27,007 nucleotides of DNA from Caryophanales bacterium (lineage in GTDB: Bacteria; Bacillota_I; Bacilli_A; RFN20; CAG-826), in assembly GCA_016280685.1 (NCBI GenBank), contig JAEEHE010000140.1, positions 1 to 27,007 on the forward strand, in the 5' to 3' direction. Shown piece by piece: positions 8,206-15,482 of the stretch. The notes beneath the pieces are model-generated. The model saw only the letters and a program-made list of their open reading frames with translations, did no database searches and was not told the DNA's origin. Every line of letters starts with the position of its first letter. Within the stretch, counting starts at the first letter, position 1. Both the position numbers and the translations under genes were made by a program.

Positions 8206-9086
8206 TATTTGAAACCGAATATTCTTGAGAAGAATCCTTTCTTTTCCTTAATAGCAGAAGGATTATTTTTTAACTTTAATAAATCATCGTAAAGTTCTTG
8301 GGCACTAGCATATCTTTCTTTCGGATTTTTTCTCGTACACTTATTAATAATGTGTTCCACTTCTTTAGGACAATTAGGTAAATATTTTTTCGGAGATGGG
8401 AATTTCTCTTTCACATGCGCCACTGCGATATCAATGGCTTTTTGTTTATTGTATGGAACGTGACCAGTAATGATTTCAAAGAATGTTACACCTAAAGCAT
8501 AAATATCAGATTGAGGTGTAGCGATTTTCCCGAGAGATATTTCTGGCGCTAAATAATGGACTGAACCAACAATTTCATTCTCTGATTTTTCATCGAGTGT
8601 GCCCGTAGATTGAGCGATACCGAAATCACCAAGCTTGACGGTTCCATCACCCATAACATAAATGTTATCTGGTTTCACATCGCGGTGCACAACTCCATGA
8701 GAATGCGCATACGCTAAAGCGGAAGCAATTTGTAATAAATCATCAACCGCTTCAATAATTGGAAGCGATAAACGGAAATCCAAAACTTCTTTGAGGTTTT
8801 GACCCTTAATGAATTCGTTAGCGATATAAGGGATTCCTTCCACGGTACCGTGATTATAAACTTTCACGATATTGGGGTGATTTAAAGAAGCCGCGATGCT
8901 CGCTTCATTTTGGAAACGCATTAAATTAACGGGATTAGACATGACATCTTCCCTGATTAATTTAATAGCGACATTTTTCTTAGTGATGACATCGACACTT
9001 TCGTAGACTTCCGCCATACCACCATGGCCGACTCTGGCCATGATACGAAAGCGCCCATCAATTAAAGAACCAATTTTAAGAGGCAT
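8205..9086 (-). CDS. Soluble Hanks-type Ser/Thr protein kinase (PrkC-like, no PASTA domains)
   Basis: A eukaryotic-type protein kinase partnered with the adjacent PP2C phosphatase. The complete catalytic domain spans about residues 9-275: glycine loop VGHGGMAEVY (19-28), Lys42, Glu61, HRDVKPDN with catalytic Asp136 and Asn141, DFG at 154-156, APE at 180-182, and SDIYALGV. Bacillus PrkC continues into a transmembrane helix and extracellular PASTA repeats for about 650 aa in total. This protein stops at 293 aa, with no hydrophobic helix. The final residues (KKGFFSRIFGFK) form a short basic/aromatic tail that could bind membrane. The frame is intact, so the short form is probably natural; PASTA-less kinases are known in Mollicutes. 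Its stop overlaps the rsgA start and its start overlaps the phosphatase stop. Confidence 0.95.
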   Translation of the reverse strand: MPLKIGSLIDGRFRIMARVGHGGMAEVYESVDVITKKNVAIKLIREDVMSNPVNLMRFQNEASIAASLNHPNIVKVYNHGTVEGIPYIANEFIKGQNLKEVLDFRLSLPIIEAVDDLLQIASALAYAHSHGVVHRDVKPDNIYVMGDGTVKLGDFGIAQSTGTLDEKSENEIVGSVHYLAPEISLGKIATPQSDIYALGVTFFEIITGHVPYNKQKAIDIAVAHVKEKFPSPKKYLPNCPKEVEHIINKCTRKNPKERYASAQELYDDLLKLKNNPSAIKEKKGFFSRIFGFK

Positions 9087-9841
9087 TATTCATTCGCCTC
9101 CCAAACAATCACAGCGATATTATCCGATCCACCATTAGCATTAGCTAAAGAAACTAATTCGTTAACTTTTTGATCAGGTGTATCAGTGCCTTTAAGAATT
9201 GTTAAAATATCTTTTTCGGCAACGTTATTATATAAACCATCGGAACACACCATAATTGTGTCACCTAAATATGGATAAGATTTAACGTCTAAATCTAAAC
9301 TATTATAAATGCCTAATGCATTGATAAGAACATGGCGTTTGGGATGGGTAGGAATTTCTTCTTTAGTAATTTCACCAATACGATACAAGTATTGGACATA
9401 AGTTTGATCTTCCGTAATTTGTGTTAATACACGATTTCTTAAAGAATAAGCACGGGAGTCACCGACATGACCGACAACCATATAATCGTTAACGATTAAA
9501 ACTAAGGTCATGGTTGTTCCCATACCATTATATTTTTCATTTGTTAAAGCTTGGCGATAGACAATAGAGTTGGCGCTTCTGACAACATTAGCAACCCATC
9601 TTTTAGCGAAGAAGGCACCGGAAAAACTTTCTTTAGCGCGGAATTCTTCAGCGATTTTATCGATGGCTAAAGAGGCGGCTAAGTCGCCTTTGTTTTGTCC
9701 ACCCATACCATCGCAGACAACTAATAAGATGTTGCCTCTAGAATTGGTCAGAGCTATAGCTCTATCTTCGTTGTTGAGTCTCACTTTTCCGATATCTACT
9801 TTGCAAGCATATCGGCCGAAAAGGTATTTCTTTGCTGTCAT
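9086..9841 (-). CDS. PP2C-family protein phosphatase (PrpC/Stp)
   Basis: A metal-dependent Ser/Thr phosphatase expected to reverse phosphorylation by the adjacent kinase. Of 251 aa, it keeps the PP2C motifs in order: VRLNNEDRA (20-28), VCDGMGG (42-48, with metal Asp44 and Gly45), MGTTMTLVL, VGHVGDSRAY, CSDGLYNNV and GGSDNIAVIVWE. There is no transmembrane segment, as in PrpC. The ATG overlaps the rlmN stop by 4 nt (ATGA), and the stop overlaps the kinase ATG by 1 nt, so all three are coupled. The rlmN-PP2C-kinase-rsgA order is conserved in Bacillota. Confidence 0.96.
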   Translation of the reverse strand: MTAKKYLFGRYACKVDIGKVRLNNEDRAIALTNSRGNILLVVCDGMGGQNKGDLAASLAIDKIAEEFRAKESFSGAFFAKRWVANVVRSANSIVYRQALTNEKYNGMGTTMTLVLIVNDYMVVGHVGDSRAYSLRNRVLTQITEDQTYVQYLYRIGEITKEEIPTHPKRHVLINALGIYNSLDLDVKSYPYLGDTIMVCSDGLYNNVAEKDILTILKGTDTPDQKVNELVSLANANGGSDNIAVIVWEANE

Positions 9842-10881
9842 AAACTGCCCTCGCTTTTTGCTTTAAGTTGTCCGCATGCGGCATCGATATCACTACCGAA
9901 TTCTTTACGAATTGTCGCAGTCACACCACCCTTGGTCAAATAGTCCAAGAAGGCATGAACACGATTGCCACTACTGCGTTTGAAGTTATTTTTATTTGTT
10001 TCGTTATAAGGGATGAGATTGACATATCCCATCGTACCTTTAATTAATTTAATTAATTCTTCTGCATGTTCTTTAGTGTCATTAATACCTTCTAAAAGAA
10101 GATATTCATAAGTCACTCTTCTACCGCTAGTTTGTTCATAATCTTTAACAGCGGGCATAAGAACTTCTAAAGGATATGCTTTATTGATTTTCATCAGTTG
10201 ATTTCTTAATTCGTTATTTGGAGCGTGGAGAGAAATAGCTAAGTTAGTTTGCAATCCTTCACGAGCATATTTCTTAATACCATCAATTAATCCACAAGTG
10301 GATACGGTGATATGTCTAGCTCCGATAGCTAAACCTTTTTGAGCATTGATGATACGGATGAAATCCATCACATTATCATAATTGTCAAAAGGTTCACCTG
10401 TTCCCATGACAACGACATGAGTAACATGCATGCCTTTGCCTTCTTCCGCTAATAAGTCGTTGATGACAAGAACTTGTCCCACCATTTCCTCTGGTTTTAA
10501 ATTTCTTTGTCTGCCTAAGATGCCAGAAGAGCAGAAAGAACATCCCATATTACATCCAACTTGACTAGAAACGCAGACAGCACAACCATAGTCATATCTC
10601 ATAAGAACACATTCCACTTTCATATGGTCTTCTAGTTCTAAAAGTAATTTGACTGTGCCATCTTTCGAAACTTGTTTTAAGAAAATGGATGGTAATTTGA
10701 GACAATATTTCTCTTTTAAGACTTCTCTAAATTTCAAAGAGATATCGGTCATCTCATCAAAATCACGAGCTTTCTTTTCATACATCCATGTATAAAGTTG
10801 GATAGCGCGGTATGGTTTTTGACCTTCGCTAACCATTAAGTCTTGTAATTTTTTCATCTCCATTCCGTAGAGATTAATCAT
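9838..10881 (-). CDS. rlmN: Dual-specificity 23S rRNA/tRNA adenine-C2 methyltransferase RlmN
   Basis: A radical SAM enzyme that makes 2-methyladenosine at 23S rRNA A2503 and tRNA A37. The iron-sulfur cluster motif CX3CX2C is at Cys110, Cys114 and Cys117, within CVSSQVGCNMGCSFC. The C-terminal catalytic cysteine is Cys336 in GSDIDAACGQL. VVMGTGEPFDN is the characteristic GEP segment, and ISLHAPN and YVNLIPYNE follow. The length of 347 aa is typical. The start overlaps the end of the RsmB-like gene by 8 nt. All key residues are present, unlike in its upstream neighbour, so this methyltransferase is expected to be active. Confidence 0.97.
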   Translation of the reverse strand: MINLYGMEMKKLQDLMVSEGQKPYRAIQLYTWMYEKKARDFDEMTDISLKFREVLKEKYCLKLPSIFLKQVSKDGTVKLLLELEDHMKVECVLMRYDYGCAVCVSSQVGCNMGCSFCSSGILGRQRNLKPEEMVGQVLVINDLLAEEGKGMHVTHVVVMGTGEPFDNYDNVMDFIRIINAQKGLAIGARHITVSTCGLIDGIKKYAREGLQTNLAISLHAPNNELRNQLMKINKAYPLEVLMPAVKDYEQTSGRRVTYEYLLLEGINDTKEHAEELIKLIKGTMGYVNLIPYNETNKNNFKRSSGNRVHAFLDYLTKGGVTATIRKEFGSDIDAACGQLKAKSEGSL

Positions 10882-12130
10882 TGGTGACCTCTTTTCTTAA
10901 AACGGCAAAATATAAGAATGTTTGATACTTATCAAACGGGAATAATTGTTTTTCTTCCACAAGGGTGAATTCCTTGTGTTTATTTAAGAAGCGATGAATC
11001 AAACTTCTTCCTTCGTTCTTACAGAATGTGGGGATGAAATAAACTAAATCGCCACCTTGTTCCACGAAAGCTGCACTTTCATTTAACGCCAATTCTTCGT
11101 TAGCGATAATTTGGTCGAGATTTTCTTGTTTTAATGTCAGGAAATAATCAGGACGCTCGATGAGTCCTAAGAAATAAGTGTTTTCTGGACAGACAAAGAA
11201 AGTGTGAACCGGTTTGGAAATACAGGTAACGATTAAAGATGCACCACCTTCATATGTAGAAACATCGGTTAAACCGAGTTTTTTAATCGTGGCTAAAGTA
11301 TCAAAATAATGCTTTTGCACACCGCAGACATAATCCGCTTTAAAAGATGTGCCTAACATGATAGTGAGCTCATTTAATAAATAGTTATTTGAGCCACCAT
11401 AAATTGCGATACCACGTAATGGATCGATATCTAAATCTTTGCACATGAAACGATAACTAATAGGCATATCAAAGGCATCATTATTAATGATTGCATCATG
11501 CTTTTTAATGTTTCCTTTGCCATTAAAAACGGCTACTGGTTCATCATTAAATTGAGTAAAATCGGAATATTTCTTTAAGAATTCTTCAATAGTAATATTG
11601 TCGGTATTAATTCTCACTAATGGTTGCTTATGTTCACTGAGGCCTCTAAATAATTTCTTAGAGAGAATTGGGCCAGCATTCTTTTGCCACATATTGACTA
11701 ACCAAATAGGAAGATTGTGACGTAAACTTAAAAACTTCTTAGAACCGAATTCAATATCTTCGGGAATTAAGGTCTTCGGATCATTGAAACTAGAGATGAA
11801 TTCCACCGCACCTTCTAGAGAAGTTTTCTTAGAAATAAAAGCATTGAGTTCTTCTTCATCAAAACGTTTGGCAAAAATATGATTTGCTAAACCGACTGAT
11901 AATAATAAGAATTCTTTTTCTTCAATCTCACCATAATGACGACTGACGATTTCTTTAAAGACAAAATAATGTCTTAAAGCACAGCCACTGACCGCGGAAA
12001 TAGAAGATTTAAAATCTCCGGTATATTTATTCTTTTCTTCTTTTAAAGAAGAGCGAATCGCTATATTAAACGGTAAGCCTTCTTCAACAACCTTTATTAA
12101 GACGTTATAAGCGTGCTCAAATTCTTTCAT
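10874..12130 (-). CDS. rsmB: RsmB (Fmu/Sun)-like protein lacking SAM-binding and catalytic motifs
   Basis: Normally this position holds RsmB, the 16S rRNA m5C967 methyltransferase. The 418 aa product has the RsmB architecture: an N-terminal NusB-like helical domain (about 1-125), then LPIWLVNMWQKNAG (140-153) and PLVRINTDNITIEEFLKKY (170-188), which match the family's PEWLVxxW and LRVNTLKxTxEELL segments. A Rossmann-like region and the C-terminal ERPDYFLTL ... GGDLVYF ... FLNKHKEFTLVE follow. However, the SAM loop DxCAAPGGK is IAIYGGSNNY (241-250), the DAPCSG motif is lost around VCPENTYF (313-320), and STCT reads VYFIPTF (363-369), so both conserved cysteines are gone. The frame is intact, which argues for a kept non-catalytic role rather than decay. 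It starts 2 nt after the 150 aa gene and overlaps rlmN by 8 nt. Confidence 0.85.
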   Translation of the reverse strand: MKEFEHAYNVLIKVVEEGLPFNIAIRSSLKEEKNKYTGDFKSSISAVSGCALRHYFVFKEIVSRHYGEIEEKEFLLLSVGLANHIFAKRFDEEELNAFISKKTSLEGAVEFISSFNDPKTLIPEDIEFGSKKFLSLRHNLPIWLVNMWQKNAGPILSKKLFRGLSEHKQPLVRINTDNITIEEFLKKYSDFTQFNDEPVAVFNGKGNIKKHDAIINNDAFDMPISYRFMCKDLDIDPLRGIAIYGGSNNYLLNELTIMLGTSFKADYVCGVQKHYFDTLATIKKLGLTDVSTYEGGASLIVTCISKPVHTFFVCPENTYFLGLIERPDYFLTLKQENLDQIIANEELALNESAAFVEQGGDLVYFIPTFCKNEGRSLIHRFLNKHKEFTLVEEKQLFPFDKYQTFLYFAVLRKEVTND

Positions 12131-12132
12131 AA

Positions 12133-12585
12133 TTATTTATTTAATCCTTCAAAGATATCTCCGGTGTAGATGTCTTCTTCCTCTTCATTAGATTCGGAAT
12201 CCTCTTCATCGTAATCATTATCTAAATCGACTAAGTTAGCTTCAGTAATGAAAAGTGGATAATCATCATTAATTCTTTGATAACGATCGCCGGTTGAATA
12301 ATATTCAAATAAAACAGTCACATGAATAGCTACTTCACCGATGCCTTTCATAATTAAATCGGACATCTCATCTTGAAGTCCCACCACATCTCTAGGAGCA
12401 GAAACTTTAATAAGAATATTCCAAGAAGTTTGTTCAACACCTTTATGGAAAACCATAGTTTGTGGAGAAATGAAAATAATATCTTCTTCATCCACTCCGT
12501 AGAGCTTAGCAATTCTAGGAGTTAAATCTTTAGATAAGTTTCCCACAACAAATTGGTCTAATCCGAATACTTCAATACTGATCAT
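12133..12585 (-). CDS. Small protein resembling the tautomerase/DUF1904 fold, with acidic tail (function unknown)
   Basis: A 150 aa protein I cannot name. Residues 1-105 show a beta-alpha-beta repeat pattern (MISIEVFGL, helix 16-28, strand 35-46, strand NILIKVSAPRD 56-66, helix 69-80, strand VAIHVTVLFEYY 85-96) that resembles DUF1904/4-oxalocrotonate-tautomerase-like small proteins. The residue after Met is Ile, not the catalytic Pro of active tautomerases. Residues 118-138 are very acidic (a run of Asp and Glu), followed by a short C-terminal segment ending GDIFEGLNK. It lies 50 nt after priA and 2 nt before the RsmB-like gene, where Bacillus has def and fmt. A GAGG lies about 9 nt upstream of the ATG. 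The gene call is firm; the fold call is tentative. Confidence 0.75.
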   Translation of the reverse strand: MISIEVFGLDQFVVGNLSKDLTPRIAKLYGVDEEDIIFISPQTMVFHKGVEQTSWNILIKVSAPRDVVGLQDEMSDLIMKGIGEVAIHVTVLFEYYSTGDRYQRINDDYPLFITEANLVDLDNDYDEEDSESNEEEEDIYTGDIFEGLNK

Positions 12586-12599
12586 AATAAAAAACCTCG

Positions 12600-12626
12600 T
12601 GTATCATTATAATACAACAAGATACA
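12600..12626 (-). promoter_or_regulatory. Inverted repeat flanking a TATAAT in the priA-to-small-gene gap
   Basis: The minus strand has TGTATC (12621-12626) and its complement GATACA (12600-12605) around a 15-nt loop that contains TATAAT (12606-12611). It could be an operator over an internal promoter or a weak attenuating hairpin, because a T-run follows at about 12588-12594. No good -35 is visible. Confidence 0.35.
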
Positions 12627-12635
12627 TTTTTTATA

Positions 12636-14831
12636 CTAAAAATTGTATGGGTCTATATTTATAGATAAGTGGATTTGACTCTTAGCGCCATAGACAGACA
12701 CAATCTTTTTCAAGACTGGCTGCACTATTTTGTAATTTTTAAATTTTACTAACGCAGTTCTAAGGAAGTTATCACCCTCATAAGGAATATAAGGAACAGT
12801 GGGTCCAAGAACCTGGGCTTCATCGCCGAGTTCATTATTTAAAATATCAATTAAATTCACCATACCTAAAACTACCGCATCTTCGTTTTTACCTGCTAAG
12901 GTGATACTCGCTAAATAGGTATAAGGAGGATAGGATTGTAGATGACGATAATTCATCTCTTTACGATAGAATAATTCATAGTTCTGACGAGCCGCCATTG
13001 TGATTGCATAATTGTTCGGCATGTAGGTTTGAATTATCGCGATACCATTTTTATCTTTTCTACCACTACGACCGACCGCTTGAGTGATTAATTGGAAGGC
13101 TCTTTCATTGCTTCTAAAAGATGGCATAGATAAACCAATATCCGCTAAAACGACGCCAACTAAAGTAACATCAGGGAAGTCATGTCCTTTGGCAATCATT
13201 TGGGTGCCAATTAAAATATCAGCCTCTTTTCGTCTAAATTGTTCGATAATTGTAGGGATTTTGGTCCTAATTTTCGCCGAATCGCTATCGAGACGCAATG
13301 TTCTTGCTTCCGGGAATAATCTATTTACTTCATCTTCAATTCTCTCGGTGCCGAATCCGGTTTTCATGATGTAATTAGATCCGCATTCGGGACAACTTTC
13401 TGGCATTTTAGTAACATAATCACAATGGTGACATTTAAGCATATTGTCACTCTTATGATAGGTTAAAGCAATATCGCACGTTGGGCATTTAAAAATATGC
13501 CCGCATTTACGGCAAGAAACCGATGTAGAAAAACCTCTTCTATTAATCAAAAGAATAGCTTGCTCTTTACGTGATAACACACCACTAATTTCCGCTCTTA
13601 AACGCTTCGAAAAAATATAGGAATTATTGTCGATATTACGATAATCTCCCAAGTTCACAATTGTGGTTTGGGGAAGCTGTTTATTGTTAACTCTATTTGT
13701 TAATAATAAGAGATGATAAATATTCTTTTGTGCTCTAGCGCGGCTCTCTAAAGATGGGGTGGCACTTCCAAGAATGACTTTAGCCTTATGCATCTTGCCA
13801 CGCATAATTGCCACTTCTCTCGCATGATAAAAAGGTGTGGTATCTTGTTTATAAGATTCAACGTGTTCTTCATCTAGAATAATTAAACCGATATTTTTTA
13901 AGGGAGCAAATATCGCACTTCTGGCGCCCACTACTACGTGGCATTCACCATTAGCGATCTTTCGATATTCATCATATTTTTCCGCAGGAGTTAATTCGCT
14001 ATGAAGAATTGCCACATTGTTTTCAAATCTTCTTAAGAAATATTCCATCATCATCGGAGTTAATGATATTTCCGGAACTAACATTAAAACGGATTTGCCC
14101 TCTTTTAAGATTTGTTCAGAAAGAGATAAATAAACTTCTGTCTTTCCACTACCGGTAACACCTTCTAATAAATAAACCAAATCATCTGAGGAGTTGATTT
14201 CATCAATAACTCCTTGTTGTTCATTAGTTAATTTCGGAGGAGCGATATATTCATAATTTGGGATTGCTAGTCTTCTCTTCTCCACTAAGACAATCTCCAC
14301 TCTTTCATATTCGATTAATTTATCTAAAACGGATTTAGACTTTATTTCTTTCTTCAATACTTTTTCTTCAGTAGATAAAAGTCTTAACAATTCAATTTGC
14401 TTGTCAGTTAATCCACTTTCATCTTTATTAATAACTTTGACATATTGGTCATAAGCAATCTTTGGTTTTTTTAATGCAGATTTACGCGGTGATAAAGAGG
14501 GAGGGAGCATCGATTGCAAAACACTAATCTTCGGAGCGATATAATAATCCGCTACTTGATCAGCGAGTTTTAATAAATCATCACTTAAAAGTGGTTCATC
14601 ATCGATGACATCGATAATCTCGCCAATTTTAAAACCGAGTTCTTCTTCTAATTGCTCGATAGTTTTATCGCTCTCATAAGTGTTAACCACATATCCAACG
14701 ATTTCTCGATTGTTGAATTTAGTTAAAACACGAAAACCAATATCGACTTTTTTGTTTCCTTTATATATATAAGAAAAAGGACGGTCTAGAGAATAATTAG
14801 CATATTCGATTAATACTTCAACTATCTTCAT
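12636..14831 (-). CDS. priA: Primosomal replication restart helicase PriA
   Basis: A 3'-5' superfamily 2 helicase that recognises stalled forks and reloads the replicative helicase. Of 731 aa, it has an N-terminal DNA-binding domain (about 1-105), Walker A GVTGSGKT (224-231), Walker B LDEEH (319-323), GSATPSLES (355-363), and the inserted zinc-binding module with eight cysteines (440, 443, 449, 452, 467, 470, 480, 483). These are followed by GTERIEDEV, the helicase motif V segment IGTQMIAKGHDF, and QAVGRSGR. The length is close to that of small-genome PriA proteins. It starts 17 nt after the gmk stop with only a weak GGAAA site; Bacillus has rpoZ and coaBC between the two. No key motif is missing. 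Confidence 0.97.
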   Translation of the reverse strand: MKIVEVLIEYANYSLDRPFSYIYKGNKKVDIGFRVLTKFNNREIVGYVVNTYESDKTIEQLEEELGFKIGEIIDVIDDEPLLSDDLLKLADQVADYYIAPKISVLQSMLPPSLSPRKSALKKPKIAYDQYVKVINKDESGLTDKQIELLRLLSTEEKVLKKEIKSKSVLDKLIEYERVEIVLVEKRRLAIPNYEYIAPPKLTNEQQGVIDEINSSDDLVYLLEGVTGSGKTEVYLSLSEQILKEGKSVLMLVPEISLTPMMMEYFLRRFENNVAILHSELTPAEKYDEYRKIANGECHVVVGARSAIFAPLKNIGLIILDEEHVESYKQDTTPFYHAREVAIMRGKMHKAKVILGSATPSLESRARAQKNIYHLLLLTNRVNNKQLPQTTIVNLGDYRNIDNNSYIFSKRLRAEISGVLSRKEQAILLINRRGFSTSVSCRKCGHIFKCPTCDIALTYHKSDNMLKCHHCDYVTKMPESCPECGSNYIMKTGFGTERIEDEVNRLFPEARTLRLDSDSAKIRTKIPTIIEQFRRKEADILIGTQMIAKGHDFPDVTLVGVVLADIGLSMPSFRSNERAFQLITQAVGRSGRKDKNGIAIIQTYMPNNYAITMAARQNYELFYRKEMNYRHLQSYPPYTYLASITLAGKNEDAVVLGMVNLIDILNNELGDEAQVLGPTVPYIPYEGDNFLRTALVKFKNYKIVQPVLKKIVSVYGAKSQIHLSINIDPYNF

Positions 14832-14848
14832 TATTTCTTTTCCGTCTC

Positions 14849-15421
14849 TTATTTTTTTAGCTTCGCTTTAACAAGATCTATAATTTCTTGTGCAGCTCGA
14901 GATACCTTATCATTTATGATGATGTGATCATAGTTTTGTGTCATCGTCATCTCTTTTTCACCCTTTTGTAATCTCTCTTGGATGATTTCTTCTGATTCTG
15001 TTTTTCTCTTACGAATCCTTGCTTCTAACGCTCCGAGAGATGGGGGCATTAAGAAAAAGGAAATCACACGATCATCTTTAATTTTCGACATCACTTGATT
15101 CGCACCATTAATTTCAATTTCCAAAAAGACATTTTTTCCTTGGTTTCTTAATTCTTCCACTTTGTCTTTCGGAGTACCATAACGATTGCCAACAAATTCT
15201 GCCCATTCTAAGAAATTTCCTTCATCAATATTCTTTTGAAATTCTTCTTTGCTGACGAAATAGTAGTCGACACCATCGACTTCTTTTTCACGTCTCGCAC
15301 GAGTGGTCATAGAAATAGAATAAGATAAGGATAATCGATGAGATTTCACGATTTCTTGTCTTACGCAGTTTTTCCCTACACCTGAAGGACCGGATAGAAT
15401 AATGAGCAAACCCTTTTTCAT
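14849..15421 (-). CDS. gmk: Guanylate kinase
   Basis: Phosphorylates GMP to GDP with ATP, feeding GTP synthesis. The 190 aa length fits the family. The P-loop is GPSGVGKNCV (residues 11-20): Asn-Cys stands where Bacillota usually have Gly-Thr and others Ser-Ser/Thr, a mild oddity. GMP-binding segments are normal: SISMTTRARR, EVDGVDYYFVS, FLEWAEFVGNRYGTP and FLEIEINGA, with the lid arginines in RIRKRKTESEE. It is the first gene of the long minus-strand operon. No Shine-Dalgarno precedes the ATG, and the TATAAT at 15431-15436 predicts a transcript start 2-4 nt before it. Confidence 0.96.
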   Translation of the reverse strand: MKKGLLIILSGPSGVGKNCVRQEIVKSHRLSLSYSISMTTRARREKEVDGVDYYFVSKEEFQKNIDEGNFLEWAEFVGNRYGTPKDKVEELRNQGKNVFLEIEINGANQVMSKIKDDRVISFFLMPPSLGALEARIRKRKTESEEIIQERLQKGEKEMTMTQNYDHIIINDKVSRAAQEIIDLVKAKLKK

Positions 15422-15430
15422 ATGTCTATT

Positions 15431-15460
15431 ATTATAAATATCTATTTATAGTAAGGTCAA
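15431..15460 (-). promoter_or_regulatory. Promoter of the gmk-priA-rsmB-rlmN-rpe operon
   Basis: TTGACC (15455-15460) and TATAAT (15431-15436) on the minus strand are separated by 18 nt, the best -35/-10 pair in the window. The -10 ends 9 nt before the gmk ATG, so the 5' leader would be only a few nucleotides. Confidence 0.8.
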
Positions 15461-15467
15461 ATATTTA

Positions 15468-15476
15468 TGGTAAGAT
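15468..15476 (+). promoter_or_regulatory. Extended -10 promoter of the NFACT/RqcH gene
   Basis: TGG followed by TAAGAT (15471-15476) lies 6 nt before the ATG at 15483, which puts the expected transcript start on the start codon. There is no matching -35; the element sits back-to-back with the gmk promoter. Confidence 0.6.
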
Positions 15477-15482
15477 ATAAGC

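Noticed and set aside
9570..9866. A 98-codon plus-strand open frame antisense to the PP2C gene
   Set aside because: It is a shadow of the conserved PP2C coding sequence; its composition follows the complement of that gene.
12600..12626. Strong terminator after priA
   Set aside because: The stem is only 6 bp with a 15-nt loop and the T-run is displaced; kept only as a possible regulatory dyad, since the next gene continues the operon.
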